Shown piece by piece: positions 1-8,045 of a stretch of 64,000 bases of DNA. The stretch comes from Paenibacillus sp. V4I3 (GTDB lineage Bacteria; Bacillota; Bacilli; Paenibacillales; NBRC-103111). How positions within the stretch are numbered: the stretch's first letter is position 1; each line of letters begins with the position of its first letter. The position numbers and the translations under genes are program-made. The stretch lies in NCBI RefSeq assembly GCF_030817215.1, contig NZ_JAUSZA010000001.1, positions 2,206,501 through 2,270,500 on the forward strand, in the 5' to 3' direction. The notes below the pieces were generated by a model. It saw only the letters and a program-made list of their open reading frames with translations, did no database searches and was not told the origin of the DNA.

Positions 1-771
1 ATCCGTTACAATCCCTGAAACCGTTACAAACTGCACACCCATTACATCTGTTACTTGATTTATTCCTTCTTTAACGTTGACGACAAAACCGCTCATTCCA
101 TAGGAGGAAGTCGTAAAAAAGCTGCGGGTTCCAACCGGAACCTTCGGAAATACAAATCGTCCTTGACTGTCCGTCACTGTTGGAGGCAGCACCTCAGAGG
201 CAGCGCCGCCCGTGTTGATTTTAACGGAAACACCTGCTAACGGAACCATGTTAGCGGCGTATACGGTTCCTGTCACAGTGCCCGTAGGCAAGGTGACTTG
301 AATCGGCTGTGATAAGTTTGTCACCTCTCCCGTTAAAATAGTAAATGGTGTTGAGTCTGACTCGTATACGGCCGCGGTAACCGTGTTACCGGTGGATGCT
401 TCCATATCGGAAATGGTGAAGCGGCCATGTTCATTAGTTAATGCTGCTTTAGTAGACTCTTTTAAATTCACAGCAACGAGGTTCATCGGTTCGCCGATTT
501 GGTCAACAACAAGCCCCGTAACCGTACCTGTGGATACATAATTCGGAATACTTACAGGAGATATTTGTCTAACCATCGTCTTGACATCCAAGCTATTGCT
601 CACTCCGTCATCATTTATGTCAGTAACTCCATAAGTGTTGATGTACGTAACGATGTCATCTAGATGAATTCCGTTGCCGTCAGAGTCAAAGGGTACTGCA
701 GCTTGGACGGCCGAGCTCCATAATACGCCAAACAAAGTTAAGCTAATGAGACTTAATTTTAACTTTTTCAA
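1..771 (-). CDS. Secreted dockerin-like / carboxypeptidase-regulatory-like repeat protein (partial, C-terminus outside window)
   Basis: The minus-strand frame is open from a TTG at 771 to the window edge, so at least 257 residues are present and the C-terminus is missing. The TTG is chosen because AAGGA lies about nine bases upstream and the protein then begins MKKLKLSLISL, a normal signal peptide ending near VQAA. Next come two short calcium-loop-like segments (DSDGNGIHLDD and DINDDGVSNSLDV), as in dockerin type I or EF-hand repeats. After about residue 75 there are at least two beta-sandwich repeats of the carboxypeptidase regulatory-like type (starting TGTVTGLVVD and TGTVTGTVYA). The protein is therefore exported and probably displayed or released, with a binding role that cannot be named. 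No cohesin or other cellulosome part is visible nearby, so dockerin-like is a fold statement, not a claim of cellulosome assembly. Confidence 0.75.
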   Translation of the reverse strand, partial: MKKLKLSLISLTLFGVLWSSAVQAAVPFDSDGNGIHLDDIVTYINTYGVTDINDDGVSNSLDVKTMVRQISPVSIPNYVSTGTVTGLVVDQIGEPMNLVAVNLKESTKAALTNEHGRFTISDMEASTGNTVTAAVYESDSTPFTILTGEVTNLSQPIQVTLPTGTVTGTVYAANMVPLAGVSVKINTGGAASEVLPPTVTDSQGRFVFPKVPVGTRSFFTTSSYGMSGFVVNVKEGINQVTDVMGVQFVTVSGIVTD

Positions 772-939
772 TTCTTCACATCCTTACCAAAAATAAATAG
801 GTACGATCCCCCAAATTTTATTTCGCTATAAATCGACAGTTCCTGTATTTTTTTGAATTTGAATTTTTTGATATACTCGGGGGAGATTAATCAATTTTAA
901 CGGCCAGAAAAATGGGGAAATAAAGTGGAGGAAAGTAAT

Positions 940-1812
940 TTGAAACAAATTGAAGGCTATATAGACGTCCCCGGAGGCAGGGTTTGGTATACGCGAATTG
1001 GTGAAGGCAATAAAACGCCTCTTGTTGTCCTGCACGGTGGACCTGGTAATACACATGATCCGCTAAAATCTATTCTTAACGTCTTGGCTGACGAGAGGCC
1101 AGTCATTTTCTATGATCAGCTTGGTTCTGGGAATTCAGATAGACCAACGGATCCATTATTGTGGAGAACGGAACGGTTCATCGATGAGTTAATAGGCATT
1201 AGGGAAGCGCTCGATTTGAAAGAGGTTCATCTTTTGGGCCATTCGTGGGGAACCATGCTGGCAGCGTCCTACTTAATAGACCGCAAGCCTTTGGGTGTTC
1301 GCAGCGTTATTTTATCAAGTCCATGTCTCAGTGCGGAGCGTTGGAAAAAAGATGCGGACCATTTCTTGGCTAATTTACCTGAGGATGTTCAACTCACTAT
1401 TAAGCGTAATGAGGAACAAGCTACAACGGATTCAGAAGAGTATCAAACAGCCATGGAAGAATACTACAAGAGGCATGTGTGCAGACTGGACCCTCTGCCT
1501 TCAATCATTGCTGAGAGCCGTGCAAAAGCCAATAAAGACGTTTATATGACGATGTGGGGACCTTCTGAATTCAGTCCGCAAGGCAACCTGAAAACATACG
1601 ATTGCACACCACAGCTCCATGAAATCCAAATACCCACGCTCTTCGTTTGTGGGCGTTATGACGAAGCTTCTCCAGAGTCGACCCATTATTATCAATCTCT
1701 TGTCCCGGCGTCTGAGCTTCATGTCTTCGAACATAGCTCTCATGTGAGTTACTTAGAAGAAACCCATGAATATGTTAGGATTGTCCGTGGTTTTTTGAGT
1801 AAAGAGGAGTGA
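940..1812 (+). CDS. pip: Proline iminopeptidase-type alpha/beta hydrolase (peptidase family S33)
   Basis: A cytoplasmic serine peptidase expected to remove N-terminal proline from peptides. The alpha/beta-hydrolase motifs are in order: HGGPG near residue 32 (oxyanion region), the nucleophile elbow GHSWG near residue 102, the acid in GRYDEASPE near 240 and the catalytic His in HSSHVSY near 268. The length of about 290 residues fits family S33. The reading frame also opens at GTG 925, but GGAGG at 927-931 lies eight bases before TTG 940, and the protein then begins [13 protein letters not shown], like known family members, so 940 is preferred. The gene stands alone, divergent from the secreted protein to the left. 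The GHSWG-T sequence differs slightly from the more common GHSWGG, so another prolyl- or acyl-peptide specificity is possible. Confidence 0.85.
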   Translation: MKQIEGYIDVPGGRVWYTRIGEGNKTPLVVLHGGPGNTHDPLKSILNVLADERPVIFYDQLGSGNSDRPTDPLLWRTERFIDELIGIREALDLKEVHLLGHSWGTMLAASYLIDRKPLGVRSVILSSPCLSAERWKKDADHFLANLPEDVQLTIKRNEEQATTDSEEYQTAMEEYYKRHVCRLDPLPSIIAESRAKANKDVYMTMWGPSEFSPQGNLKTYDCTPQLHEIQIPTLFVCGRYDEASPESTHYYQSLVPASELHVFEHSSHVSYLEETHEYVRIVRGFLSKEE

Positions 1813-1885
1813 ATTAGCAGCTTGAGGTGACAATTAGGCAGAAGTGCACATACAATGTCCTAGGGTTGGGAGGGGTGTTTGAAGA

Positions 1886-2113
1886 ATGCCTTCAATTGTT
1901 AATGGTGCCATCAAGATCAACAGTGTCGCCTCGGGTTCAAATGTCCAGATTGGAGATACTTTCGTTATTTATCTCTCAAGTAATTCGAAAATCTTCTCAG
2001 GGGCAAACTCATTTTCCCCTGGGGATAGTTTTGGAAGTGTCCAGAGTGTTCTAAATGGCAGCTCCAATACCATAGATCCGGATATTGTCGATACGCCCAA
2101 TACGAATATTTAA
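1886..2113 (+). CDS. GerPA/GerPF-family spore germination protein
   Basis: A 75-residue protein beginning MPSIVNGAIKINSV, with the glycine- and serine-rich, low-charge composition typical of GerPA/GerPF proteins. In Bacillus these sit in the inner spore coat and help germinants pass through it. The N-terminal MPS-V-G pattern and a central SPGDSFG segment are the main support. The ribosome site is GGGAGGGG, about ten bases upstream. Bacillus gerP genes form a six-gene operon, whereas here a single copy is followed directly by a terminator, as is common for the scattered gerPF-like genes of Paenibacillus. Expression in the mother cell (SigK or GerE) is expected from the family, but no promoter was identified. 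Confidence 0.75.
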   Translation: MPSIVNGAIKINSVASGSNVQIGDTFVIYLSSNSKIFSGANSFSPGDSFGSVQSVLNGSSNTIDPDIVDTPNTNI

Positions 2114-2131
2114 ATAGTTCTTGGTTAAAGC

Positions 2132-2162
2132 AAAAAGCCCATGAATCTTCCTGGGCTTTTTG
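2132..2162 (+). terminator. Rho-independent terminator after the GerP-like gene
   Basis: AAAAAGCCCA and TGGGCTTTTT are separated by a short loop, giving a GC-containing stem followed by a T run. It lies 18 bases after the stop codon of the GerP-like gene. It also faces the end of the convergent peptidase gene and may serve both strands, since an A run precedes the stem. Confidence 0.85.
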
Positions 2163-2185
2163 GCTTTGACAGATGGTAATTTTGC

Positions 2186-2986
2186 TTATTTACATCCACA
2201 TGATTTTCCTGTTCCTTTTCTTTTGGAAGTTGTTGGAGGCGGACTCTTTTTTGCAACAGGCTTGCGATTCATTTTGTTTCCTGAAGCACATAACCTTGTT
2301 AACTCACTCAGGCGTGCACCCCGACACTGGGCCGGATGAAAGGTCACATTTGTTCTGGGGACTGTTGCATTCATAAAGTTAGATGTAATTAAATCATGTG
2401 CCGGATCATTAGGATCTCGATTGGGACTAGGATCAATAGAACGTCCAGTTGTACGGTTGAAAAATAAGGCATGTCCTATTTCGTGGGCTAAAATAAAGCT
2501 GTTTGGCCGACTTATTCCGTTAGTAAGAAGAATAGAGGGAGAGGGTCCTGTTATTCCTGTGCGGCTTGTATGACAACCTACTGTTCTTCCAACACCATCA
2601 CTAAACGTATCTCCACCCAGATAATACACAACAATATCAAGCCTAGTGCTCCCTGCTGGGCGAATTCGAATCAGGTTTTGTGCTTTTTGTGATTGCTGTA
2701 GATTTCTGCAAGAAAGCTCTTTATCACGAAATCTAAACGATTCGCTGGTGATACGGAAAACGCCTCGTAAACGAATGGTTACGCCGCAATTCGTAAATAT
2801 CCTATTCGCTGTTGCAACATCATTATTGATCACAGCTGTATTCACAGTGGATCCAGGAGTAATAATAGCATACACATTTACGCAAAAGGGCATCGAAGGG
2901 CGAACCCTTTTTGCTTTTGTTTCCTGATTAATTGCCCTGGGTAGCGAGCGTCCTTTTTGTGGCTTAGAAACTCTTTTAATAGTCAA
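2186..2986 (-). CDS. Putative zinc metallopeptidase (HEXXH protein), function unknown
   Basis: A 266-residue protein with one clear zinc-peptidase signature, HEIGHALFF, near residue 178, and a downstream AHDLITSNFM segment that could supply a third ligand and a Met-turn as in metzincin-like folds. The start is placed at TTG 2986 because GGGAGG lies about eight bases upstream. The longer frame starting at 3073 adds a 29-residue segment without a ribosome site. With this start there is no signal peptide, although the N-terminus is basic (KRVSKPQKGRS). The C-terminus is a Lys/Pro-rich tail ending KSCGCK. Several internal cysteines (TNCGV, LSCRN, VGCHT, AQCRG) hint at disulfides or metal binding, which is odd for a cytoplasmic protein. 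A spore- or mother-cell-associated role is possible but unproven. Confidence 0.6.
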   Translation of the reverse strand: MTIKRVSKPQKGRSLPRAINQETKAKRVRPSMPFCVNVYAIITPGSTVNTAVINNDVATANRIFTNCGVTIRLRGVFRITSESFRFRDKELSCRNLQQSQKAQNLIRIRPAGSTRLDIVVYYLGGDTFSDGVGRTVGCHTSRTGITGPSPSILLTNGISRPNSFILAHEIGHALFFNRTTGRSIDPSPNRDPNDPAHDLITSNFMNATVPRTNVTFHPAQCRGARLSELTRLCASGNKMNRKPVAKKSPPPTTSKRKGTGKSCGCK

Positions 2987-3121
2987 TATAATTCCTCCCT
3001 CTCTCAATCTCATATAATTTATTCTGACGAGATTAAAAGAGTAAGGGACAATTGAGCATAATATAATAACCATTCATAGAATAGACGCGTGTTTGATATA
3101 AACAACTCAAATTAACATTAA

Positions 3122-3147
3122 TACCCTGACATAATGCTGTCAGGGTA
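3122..3147. repeat. Perfect 10-bp inverted repeat between the peptidase and DinB genes
   Basis: TACCCTGACA and TGTCAGGGTA flank a six-base loop. There is no strong T run on either side, so it may be an operator or a weak terminator. It lies about 65 bases before the DinB start and just upstream of a TATGAT-like -10 element at 3155, which would suit a repressor site. Confidence 0.4.
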
Positions 3148-3211
3148 TTTGCAGTATGATAAAGGTAACACTTGAAGTTACGCAAGAACAGTAGATAAGG
3201 AGACGATATCT

Positions 3212-3712
3212 ATGACTCATCCCGCACTAGAAATGTACGATTACCACGTATGGGCGAACCAAACCATGCTGAATCGATTAAAAGAACTTCCACAGGACGT
3301 ATACAATAAGGAGATTCAAAGCGTTTTTCCTTCGATATCGAAGGCGATTGCTCATATTTACCTGGTGGATGCGTGCTGGTTAGACATTATTTCCGGTAAA
3401 AGCATGAAGGAAGCAATGGCCGATTCAGCCCAATTGACTGCTGGCGTGGAGTCAAAAGGCATTGAGGAAATGGAGAAGATGTACGTCCAGATATCAGAGC
3501 GGTTTAAGACGTTTTTGAACCAACAGGAAAATATGGAAAAGAGGATTATGGTCGATAACCCATATGCGGGACAGCGTGATACCAGCTTATCTGAAATGGT
3601 TCTGCAGGTCGTCAATCACGCAACTTATCACCGCGGTAATATTACGGCTATGCTGCGTCAAATGGGGCATGCATCTGTGATGACCGAGTATGCGCTTTAT
3701 TGGTACTCCTAA
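3212..3712 (+). CDS. DinB-family (DinB/YfiT-like) metal-dependent four-helix protein
   Basis: A 166-residue protein of the DinB/YfiT superfamily. These four-helix bundles carry a metal triad of histidines and include thiol-dependent transferases using bacillithiol or mycothiol. The expected histidines are seen: H48 in the IAHIYLVD helix and a pair in NHATYHRGN near residues 136 and 140. The opening (MYDYHVWANQTMLNRL) is the usual first helix. The ribosome site AAGGAG is well placed. The gene is single, and the paired terminator at 3717 separates it from the convergent PhnB-like gene. The substrate is unknown; a detoxification role with bacillithiol is the family-based guess. Confidence 0.85.
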   Translation: MTHPALEMYDYHVWANQTMLNRLKELPQDVYNKEIQSVFPSISKAIAHIYLVDACWLDIISGKSMKEAMADSAQLTAGVESKGIEEMEKMYVQISERFKTFLNQQENMEKRIMVDNPYAGQRDTSLSEMVLQVVNHATYHRGNITAMLRQMGHASVMTEYALYWYS

Positions 3713-3716
3713 ACAT

Positions 3717-3757
3717 AAAACGGCTCTGTCGCAGTGGATGCGAACAGGGCCGTTTTG
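3717..3757. terminator. Bidirectional terminator between convergent genes
   Basis: AAAACGGCTCTGT pairs with ACAGGGCCGTTTT (one wobble), with A and T runs on opposite sides so that it works for both the DinB gene and the convergent PhnB-like gene. Confidence 0.85.
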
Positions 3758-3768
3758 AGCTAATAGCC

Positions 3769-4200
3769 TTAATTCATGGATTTTCCTTCAGTGAAAATTT
3801 GGAATGTTATACCGAATTTGTCGGTTACCTCTCCAAAAGCAGGGCTAAAAAAAGTCTCTTGGAGCGGCATCTTTACTTGACCGCCTTGCTGCAAGGCTTC
3901 ATAAAACTGTTTTGATTTTTCCGCGTCTTTGGTTGTAATACAGATTGTAACGTTATCGCCCTTTTGAAGGGGTTTACCCGGAAATGTATCGGAAAACATA
4001 AGGTTGGATTCACCAACTTGCAGCATCGCGTGTCCCACGAGTTCCTTGGCTTCTGCCGGTAATGGAAAATCAGGGTTCGCTGGCATCTCACCGAAAGATT
4101 GAGTAAAAAGAACTTTGGCTTCTAATGCTTTTTCGTAAAATTGAATAGCTTCCTTTGCAGTACCGTCCATTACTAGATAAGGGGTTAATCTCACTGACAT
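3769..4200 (-). CDS. PhnB-like VOC-family protein (glyoxalase/bleomycin-resistance fold)
   Basis: A 143-residue vicinal-oxygen-chelate protein of the PhnB/YjdN type, a small beta-alpha-beta-beta-beta domain pair. Typical features are the opening RLTPYLVMDGTAKEAIQFYE, the central VGHAMLQVGESNLMFSD and the closing GEVTDKFGITFQIF. The start is ATG 4200, with AAGGAGG nine bases upstream; the in-frame upstream extension (MKTKEAII) overlaps the ribosome site. Members of this subgroup often lack a full metal triad and have no agreed reaction, so no substrate is assigned. The gene is monocistronic, with the regulatory module 1 genes divergent to its right. Confidence 0.85.
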   Translation of the reverse strand: MSVRLTPYLVMDGTAKEAIQFYEKALEAKVLFTQSFGEMPANPDFPLPAEAKELVGHAMLQVGESNLMFSDTFPGKPLQKGDNVTICITTKDAEKSKQFYEALQQGGQVKMPLQETFFSPAFGEVTDKFGITFQIFTEGKSMN

Positions 4201-4443
4201 TATTATTGCCTCCTTGGTTTTCACACTAAAATAGGTTACCTCTTATTATTACCATATTTCCGCCAAAAAATAAAGAACATATGTTTGTATTTACGAAAGT
4301 TTTACGATTTCATCTGCATCTCGATAAAGTTGCCCTCCTTCATGATTTTCCCTCATGTCGAAAATAAGCGTCCTATACTATAATAAAATAGATGAAGTCC
4401 GTAAGTCCGTATTCTCACAACACGAAAGGTGATGGAGACACCA

Positions 4444-6270
4444 ATGAACAAGTCTCGAATGTGGTCGCCCATTCAAAAAATATTCCATTCGTTCTCATTA
4501 AAACAAAGAATATGGCTTACCTTTGTCGTTCTGATCACCTTAGGTCTTATGGCAACGGGCAGTATTGCGTATTTGATAGCTTCAAAGGAGATTCAGCGTA
4601 ATGCCCTGCAGTCTAGTCAAGATACCGTTAATCAGTCGGCGCAAATCGTGAATGAACGGTTGAAGAACATTGGTATTGCCATAAGAGCGCTGATGTTCAG
4701 CGATGCCTTCAAACAATTAATGAAAGATGTACAAGCTAATGATAGATCTAGCTACTATAAGTCATTAACCTCATTGCAGTATGTCTTTTCCCAGGTAAAA
4801 TTCAACGATTCTATGATTGATAGCATTCTGATTGCCACACCGATCGGGGATTTTTATCCGACCTCCAGTGTGAGGAACACGGCGAATTCATTTTATAAAT
4901 CGGAGATGTATGAGCACTTCAAGCAATTGAATCGTGGTTTCTGGAGTCCAGGTCATGTCGATCCATTTTTTACTGGCAAGCAAAGGGTGATATCACTCGT
5001 TACAGAAGGCGTAGGCGAAGACTCTTTTTTGGTTTATGAACCGACCAATGTATACGTCGTAGTAAATGTGAAAGAAGATGACCTGCGGGATCTCTTTATG
5101 GAAAACTTAACCAAAACGAACAAACAATATTATTTCATTGATGCCAAAGGAGAAGATGTGAATTACGCGGATAGGACGAGTACAGACCATTTCATTCAAA
5201 AGCCCGCATTTTTTGAGCAATTGAGCGATCAAATGAAAGGTTCTTTTTTCTACACGAATGATAAAAAGGACTATTTAGTTAATTATTCACGACTGGAAGT
5301 AAAGGACGATTGGATGATTGTCAGTGTTCAAGCGAAGTATGACCTGTTGGCCAAATTAAATGGGATTAAAAGAGCGACTACCTATGTGATTATTGGCTTT
5401 ATTATTTTATCGCTATTCATAACGAATAATTTAACCTATCTGCTTTTAAAACCGCTGTACAGACTTCAAAAGTTGATGAAGCGAGTAGAAGAGAATGATC
5501 TTTCTGTTCGTTTTGAAAGCGTTTATAAGGATGAGGTATCCCAGGTAGGATTCCGTTTTAACCGGATGCTGGACGAAATCAAACAGCTGATTGAAGACGT
5601 GAAGAACCGTGAGCGTGATAAACGGAAGGCTGAAATTAAAGCGCTATCGGCCCAGATGGACCCTCATTTTTTCTATAATACGTTGAATACCATTTACTGC
5701 AAATCGGTTTTGGGCGAAAACGACGACGTGAACGAAATGATACTGGCTTTATCGCAAATGTTTCAATTAAGCCTTAGCGGTGGGCGCGATCTGATTACAC
5801 TGGGGGATGAATTGGAGCATGTTCGTCAGTATTTGGCCATTCAGCAAAGGTCCTATGAGAATTTGTTCGTGTGCCAATTCGAGGTGGAACCGGAGCTGCT
5901 CACATGCTTGGTGCCGAAGATTATGATTCAACCACTCGTTGAAAACTGCATTTTACACGGATTTAAAGATATAACTTCGGGTGGGGATATTCTGATAAGC
6001 GCTCAAGCCGAAGAGGACTGGCTGCATATAACGGTGGAAGACAACGGGCATGGGCTAGTGCCTGAGAAGCTCCTTCAGGGTATTGTTCACCCGACAACGT
6101 CCAAGCATGGCTACGCGCTGCGCAATATTTATACCCGTTTACAGTTGTATTTTGGCGGTCAACAGCGAATGGAGATTACCAATAACGACTTAGGGGGAGC
6201 ACGGATTGAACTATGGATCCCTAGCTATGAAGGAGAGGAGGACTTCCATGAACATGAACCGACTGGTTAA
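4444..6270 (+). CDS. YesM-type sensor histidine kinase of carbohydrate module 1
   Basis: A membrane sensor kinase of about 608 residues in the LytS/YesM class. The order is an N-terminal membrane helix (about 20-45), an extracellular dCache-like sensing domain to about 300, a second membrane helix (TTYVIIGFIILSLFI), a HAMP linker, the phospho-acceptor motif MDPHFFYNTLN with H408, and an ATPase domain with N, G1 (DNGHGL) and G2 boxes. ATG 4444 is used because GGAG lies six bases upstream; GTG 4429 and ATG 4432 are alternatives. The stop overlaps the next gene by 23 bases, so the two are co-translated. By analogy with YesM/YesN it senses an extracellular oligosaccharide, perhaps through the binding protein encoded at 8046. 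Confidence 0.9.
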   Translation: MNKSRMWSPIQKIFHSFSLKQRIWLTFVVLITLGLMATGSIAYLIASKEIQRNALQSSQDTVNQSAQIVNERLKNIGIAIRALMFSDAFKQLMKDVQANDRSSYYKSLTSLQYVFSQVKFNDSMIDSILIATPIGDFYPTSSVRNTANSFYKSEMYEHFKQLNRGFWSPGHVDPFFTGKQRVISLVTEGVGEDSFLVYEPTNVYVVVNVKEDDLRDLFMENLTKTNKQYYFIDAKGEDVNYADRTSTDHFIQKPAFFEQLSDQMKGSFFYTNDKKDYLVNYSRLEVKDDWMIVSVQAKYDLLAKLNGIKRATTYVIIGFIILSLFITNNLTYLLLKPLYRLQKLMKRVEENDLSVRFESVYKDEVSQVGFRFNRMLDEIKQLIEDVKNRERDKRKAEIKALSAQMDPHFFYNTLNTIYCKSVLGENDDVNEMILALSQMFQLSLSGGRDLITLGDELEHVRQYLAIQQRSYENLFVCQFEVEPELLTCLVPKIMIQPLVENCILHGFKDITSGGDILISAQAEEDWLHITVEDNGHGLVPEKLLQGIVHPTTSKHGYALRNIYTRLQLYFGGQQRMEITNNDLGGARIELWIPSYEGEEDFHEHEPTG

Positions 6271-7879
6271 ATTATGTGTCGTTGATGATATCCGAAGCGT
6301 TGTGGACATGATTACGAAGAAGATCCCTTGGCACGAGCACGGCATCGAAATCGCGGGAAGCGCAACGAATGGTGAGGAAGGGTTGTCTGTCATTCGTGAA
6401 AGCTTACCAGATATTATTCTAACCGATATTCGGATGCCTAAGATGGACGGATTAGAGATGACACGCAGTATATTAGAGGTGCTGCCTAACAGTAAGGTCA
6501 TTATTTTAAGTGCTTATACGGATTTTGATTATGCACAAAAAGCCATTCAATATGGCGCGCTTGATTATGTGAAAAAACCTTTCTCCGTCGACCAAATCGT
6601 GAAAGCCGTTGTGAAAGCCAAAGAAGTATGGGAGCAGGAAAATCTTAGCCGCACACACGTGCTTGGGCTTCAGAAGAAGATCAAAGAAAGTATGCCAGCC
6701 CTGCGGCAGGAATACTTATCTCTACTCGTCCATCATCAAACCAGTGAAGCGGAATTGGCAAGATTATCAGACTTCCTGGACATTAATGAGTTGAATCCTC
6801 CCTTTGCGGTGATGACGATCCAGATCGATCAGTTCACGGACAAATACGGCGAGGTCCCTGTTAAGGAGATTGAGCTTGCGCGGTTCTCTCTGCAAAATAT
6901 CGTGGAGGAGACGATTTCTTTCTACACGACGGCTGTCGTGTTCAGGGAAGCGTTTAATCGATACATTTGCATTTTGAATATGGAGTCGGACGAGCCTCTG
7001 GTTGAAATTGCGGATCATTGCTGTGCGAATATCGCGAGACATACCAAGTTCACGATTTCAATTGGCATCGGTCAGAGAGTAAGTGCGGTGCAGGAGCTTC
7101 CGAAAAGCTATCAACAATCGTTAAGCGCATTGTCTTATCACTTCTATACAGGCGGCAATGGTGCGTTCAGTTACAACGCCGATTCGCCAGAGCTCCCCGT
7201 GGAGTGGATTTATACCGAGGATAGCGAAAATGAGTTTCTGTTCGCTTTCCGTTCAGGTAATCTCGATAAATGTGTGGAGTGGGCGAAGGGCATTTTCAAC
7301 GAGATGGGCAAAGCGTCTGTCTTACCTGAGCCTGGTGTCGTCGAACGTTTGCTGCAAGGACTGGTGCTACGGATGTTGCGGGTTCTATTGGAAAAATTTC
7401 CTCGGGTGAGTATGGTCGATTTCGAGTCGAAAGTCCATGAAATTAGAGGTGAGAGCGGTGCGGATCTGCAAGAGTATCGAGAATGGTTTGTTCAATTGTG
7501 CGATATCGGCTGCCGCATGATTAATCAGGAGAGAGCGAGCGAGTCGCAGAAAATCATCTATCGCTCTGCGGAGTACATCAAATCGAATCTTCATTTGGAT
7601 TTGACCTTGGAACATTGTGCGAAACAGGCTAACTTAAGCTGGGGATATTATTCGAATTTGTTCAAGAAGGTGACCGGAACTGCCTTCCAGCAGTTCGTTA
7701 CCATAGCGAAGATAGAACGGGCGAAATCAATGCTCATTGAAGACTACCAAGTGCAGGAAATCGCGCAGCAGCTCGGTTATGAGCATAGGCGGTATTTCAG
7801 TGAAGTATTCAAGAAACAAACAGGCCTGACGCCGACTGAATTTAAAGATATGTCTCTGGGCAAGTCCTCGAAGCCGTGA
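6248..7879 (+). CDS. YesN-type response regulator with AraC DNA-binding domain
   Basis: A 543-residue response regulator partnering the kinase just upstream. The receiver domain covers residues 1-125, with the acidic pair D13/D14, phospho-acceptor D60 in LTDIRMPKMDG and the conserved Lys in YVKKPF. A long middle region follows, and the last 100 residues form the two AraC helix-turn-helix units (SWGYYSNLFKKVTG and HRRYFSEVFKKQTG). The start is ATG 6248, with a strong GGAGAGGAGG site inside the end of the kinase gene. It most likely activates the transport and lyase operon that begins at 8046. The terminator at 7859 overlaps its stop codon. Confidence 0.92.
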   Translation: MNMNRLVKLCVVDDIRSVVDMITKKIPWHEHGIEIAGSATNGEEGLSVIRESLPDIILTDIRMPKMDGLEMTRSILEVLPNSKVIILSAYTDFDYAQKAIQYGALDYVKKPFSVDQIVKAVVKAKEVWEQENLSRTHVLGLQKKIKESMPALRQEYLSLLVHHQTSEAELARLSDFLDINELNPPFAVMTIQIDQFTDKYGEVPVKEIELARFSLQNIVEETISFYTTAVVFREAFNRYICILNMESDEPLVEIADHCCANIARHTKFTISIGIGQRVSAVQELPKSYQQSLSALSYHFYTGGNGAFSYNADSPELPVEWIYTEDSENEFLFAFRSGNLDKCVEWAKGIFNEMGKASVLPEPGVVERLLQGLVLRMLRVLLEKFPRVSMVDFESKVHEIRGESGADLQEYREWFVQLCDIGCRMINQERASESQKIIYRSAEYIKSNLHLDLTLEHCAKQANLSWGYYSNLFKKVTGTAFQQFVTIAKIERAKSMLIEDYQVQEIAQQLGYEHRRYFSEVFKKQTGLTPTEFKDMSLGKSSKP

Positions 7880-7897
7880 GGGCTTGCCTTTTTTTTT
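7859..7897 (+). terminator. Terminator overlapping the yesN-like stop codon
   Basis: GGCAAGTCCTC pairs with GAGGGCTTGCC (one G-T pair), followed by a long T run. The stem begins inside the last codons and the stop codon sits in the loop, so ribosomes finishing the gene would transiently melt the stem. Confidence 0.85.
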
Positions 7898-7985
7898 ATT
7901 GAATACAGTAAAATGTAGAAATATCTGCCCTTGTTCATGAGTTGACCTCATTATCAGAATGAACGAATTCTTTTAGTATAAAAGT

Positions 7986-8033
7986 GTAAACAAAAGCATT
8001 TCCAGAACGATACAAAGTGTTCGTAAACAAAAG
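7986..8033 (+). promoter_or_regulatory. Direct repeats GTAAACAAAAG before the module 1 transport operon
   Basis: GTAAACAAAAG occurs at 7986-7996 and again at 8023-8033, 37 bases apart, in the gap before the binding-protein gene. Paired direct repeats are the usual target of AraC-type regulators such as the adjacent YesN-like protein. The first copy also sits in TGTAAACAAAAGCA, which fits the cre consensus except for one base (A for the central G), so CcpA is an alternative reader. The second copy abuts the ribosome site and could act at the RNA level. Confidence 0.4.
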
Positions 8034-8045
8034 GGAGGATTACAA

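Noticed and set aside
3122..3147. Full terminator for the minus- or plus-strand gene
   Set aside because: No T run of useful length on either side and it lies upstream, not downstream, of both flanking genes.
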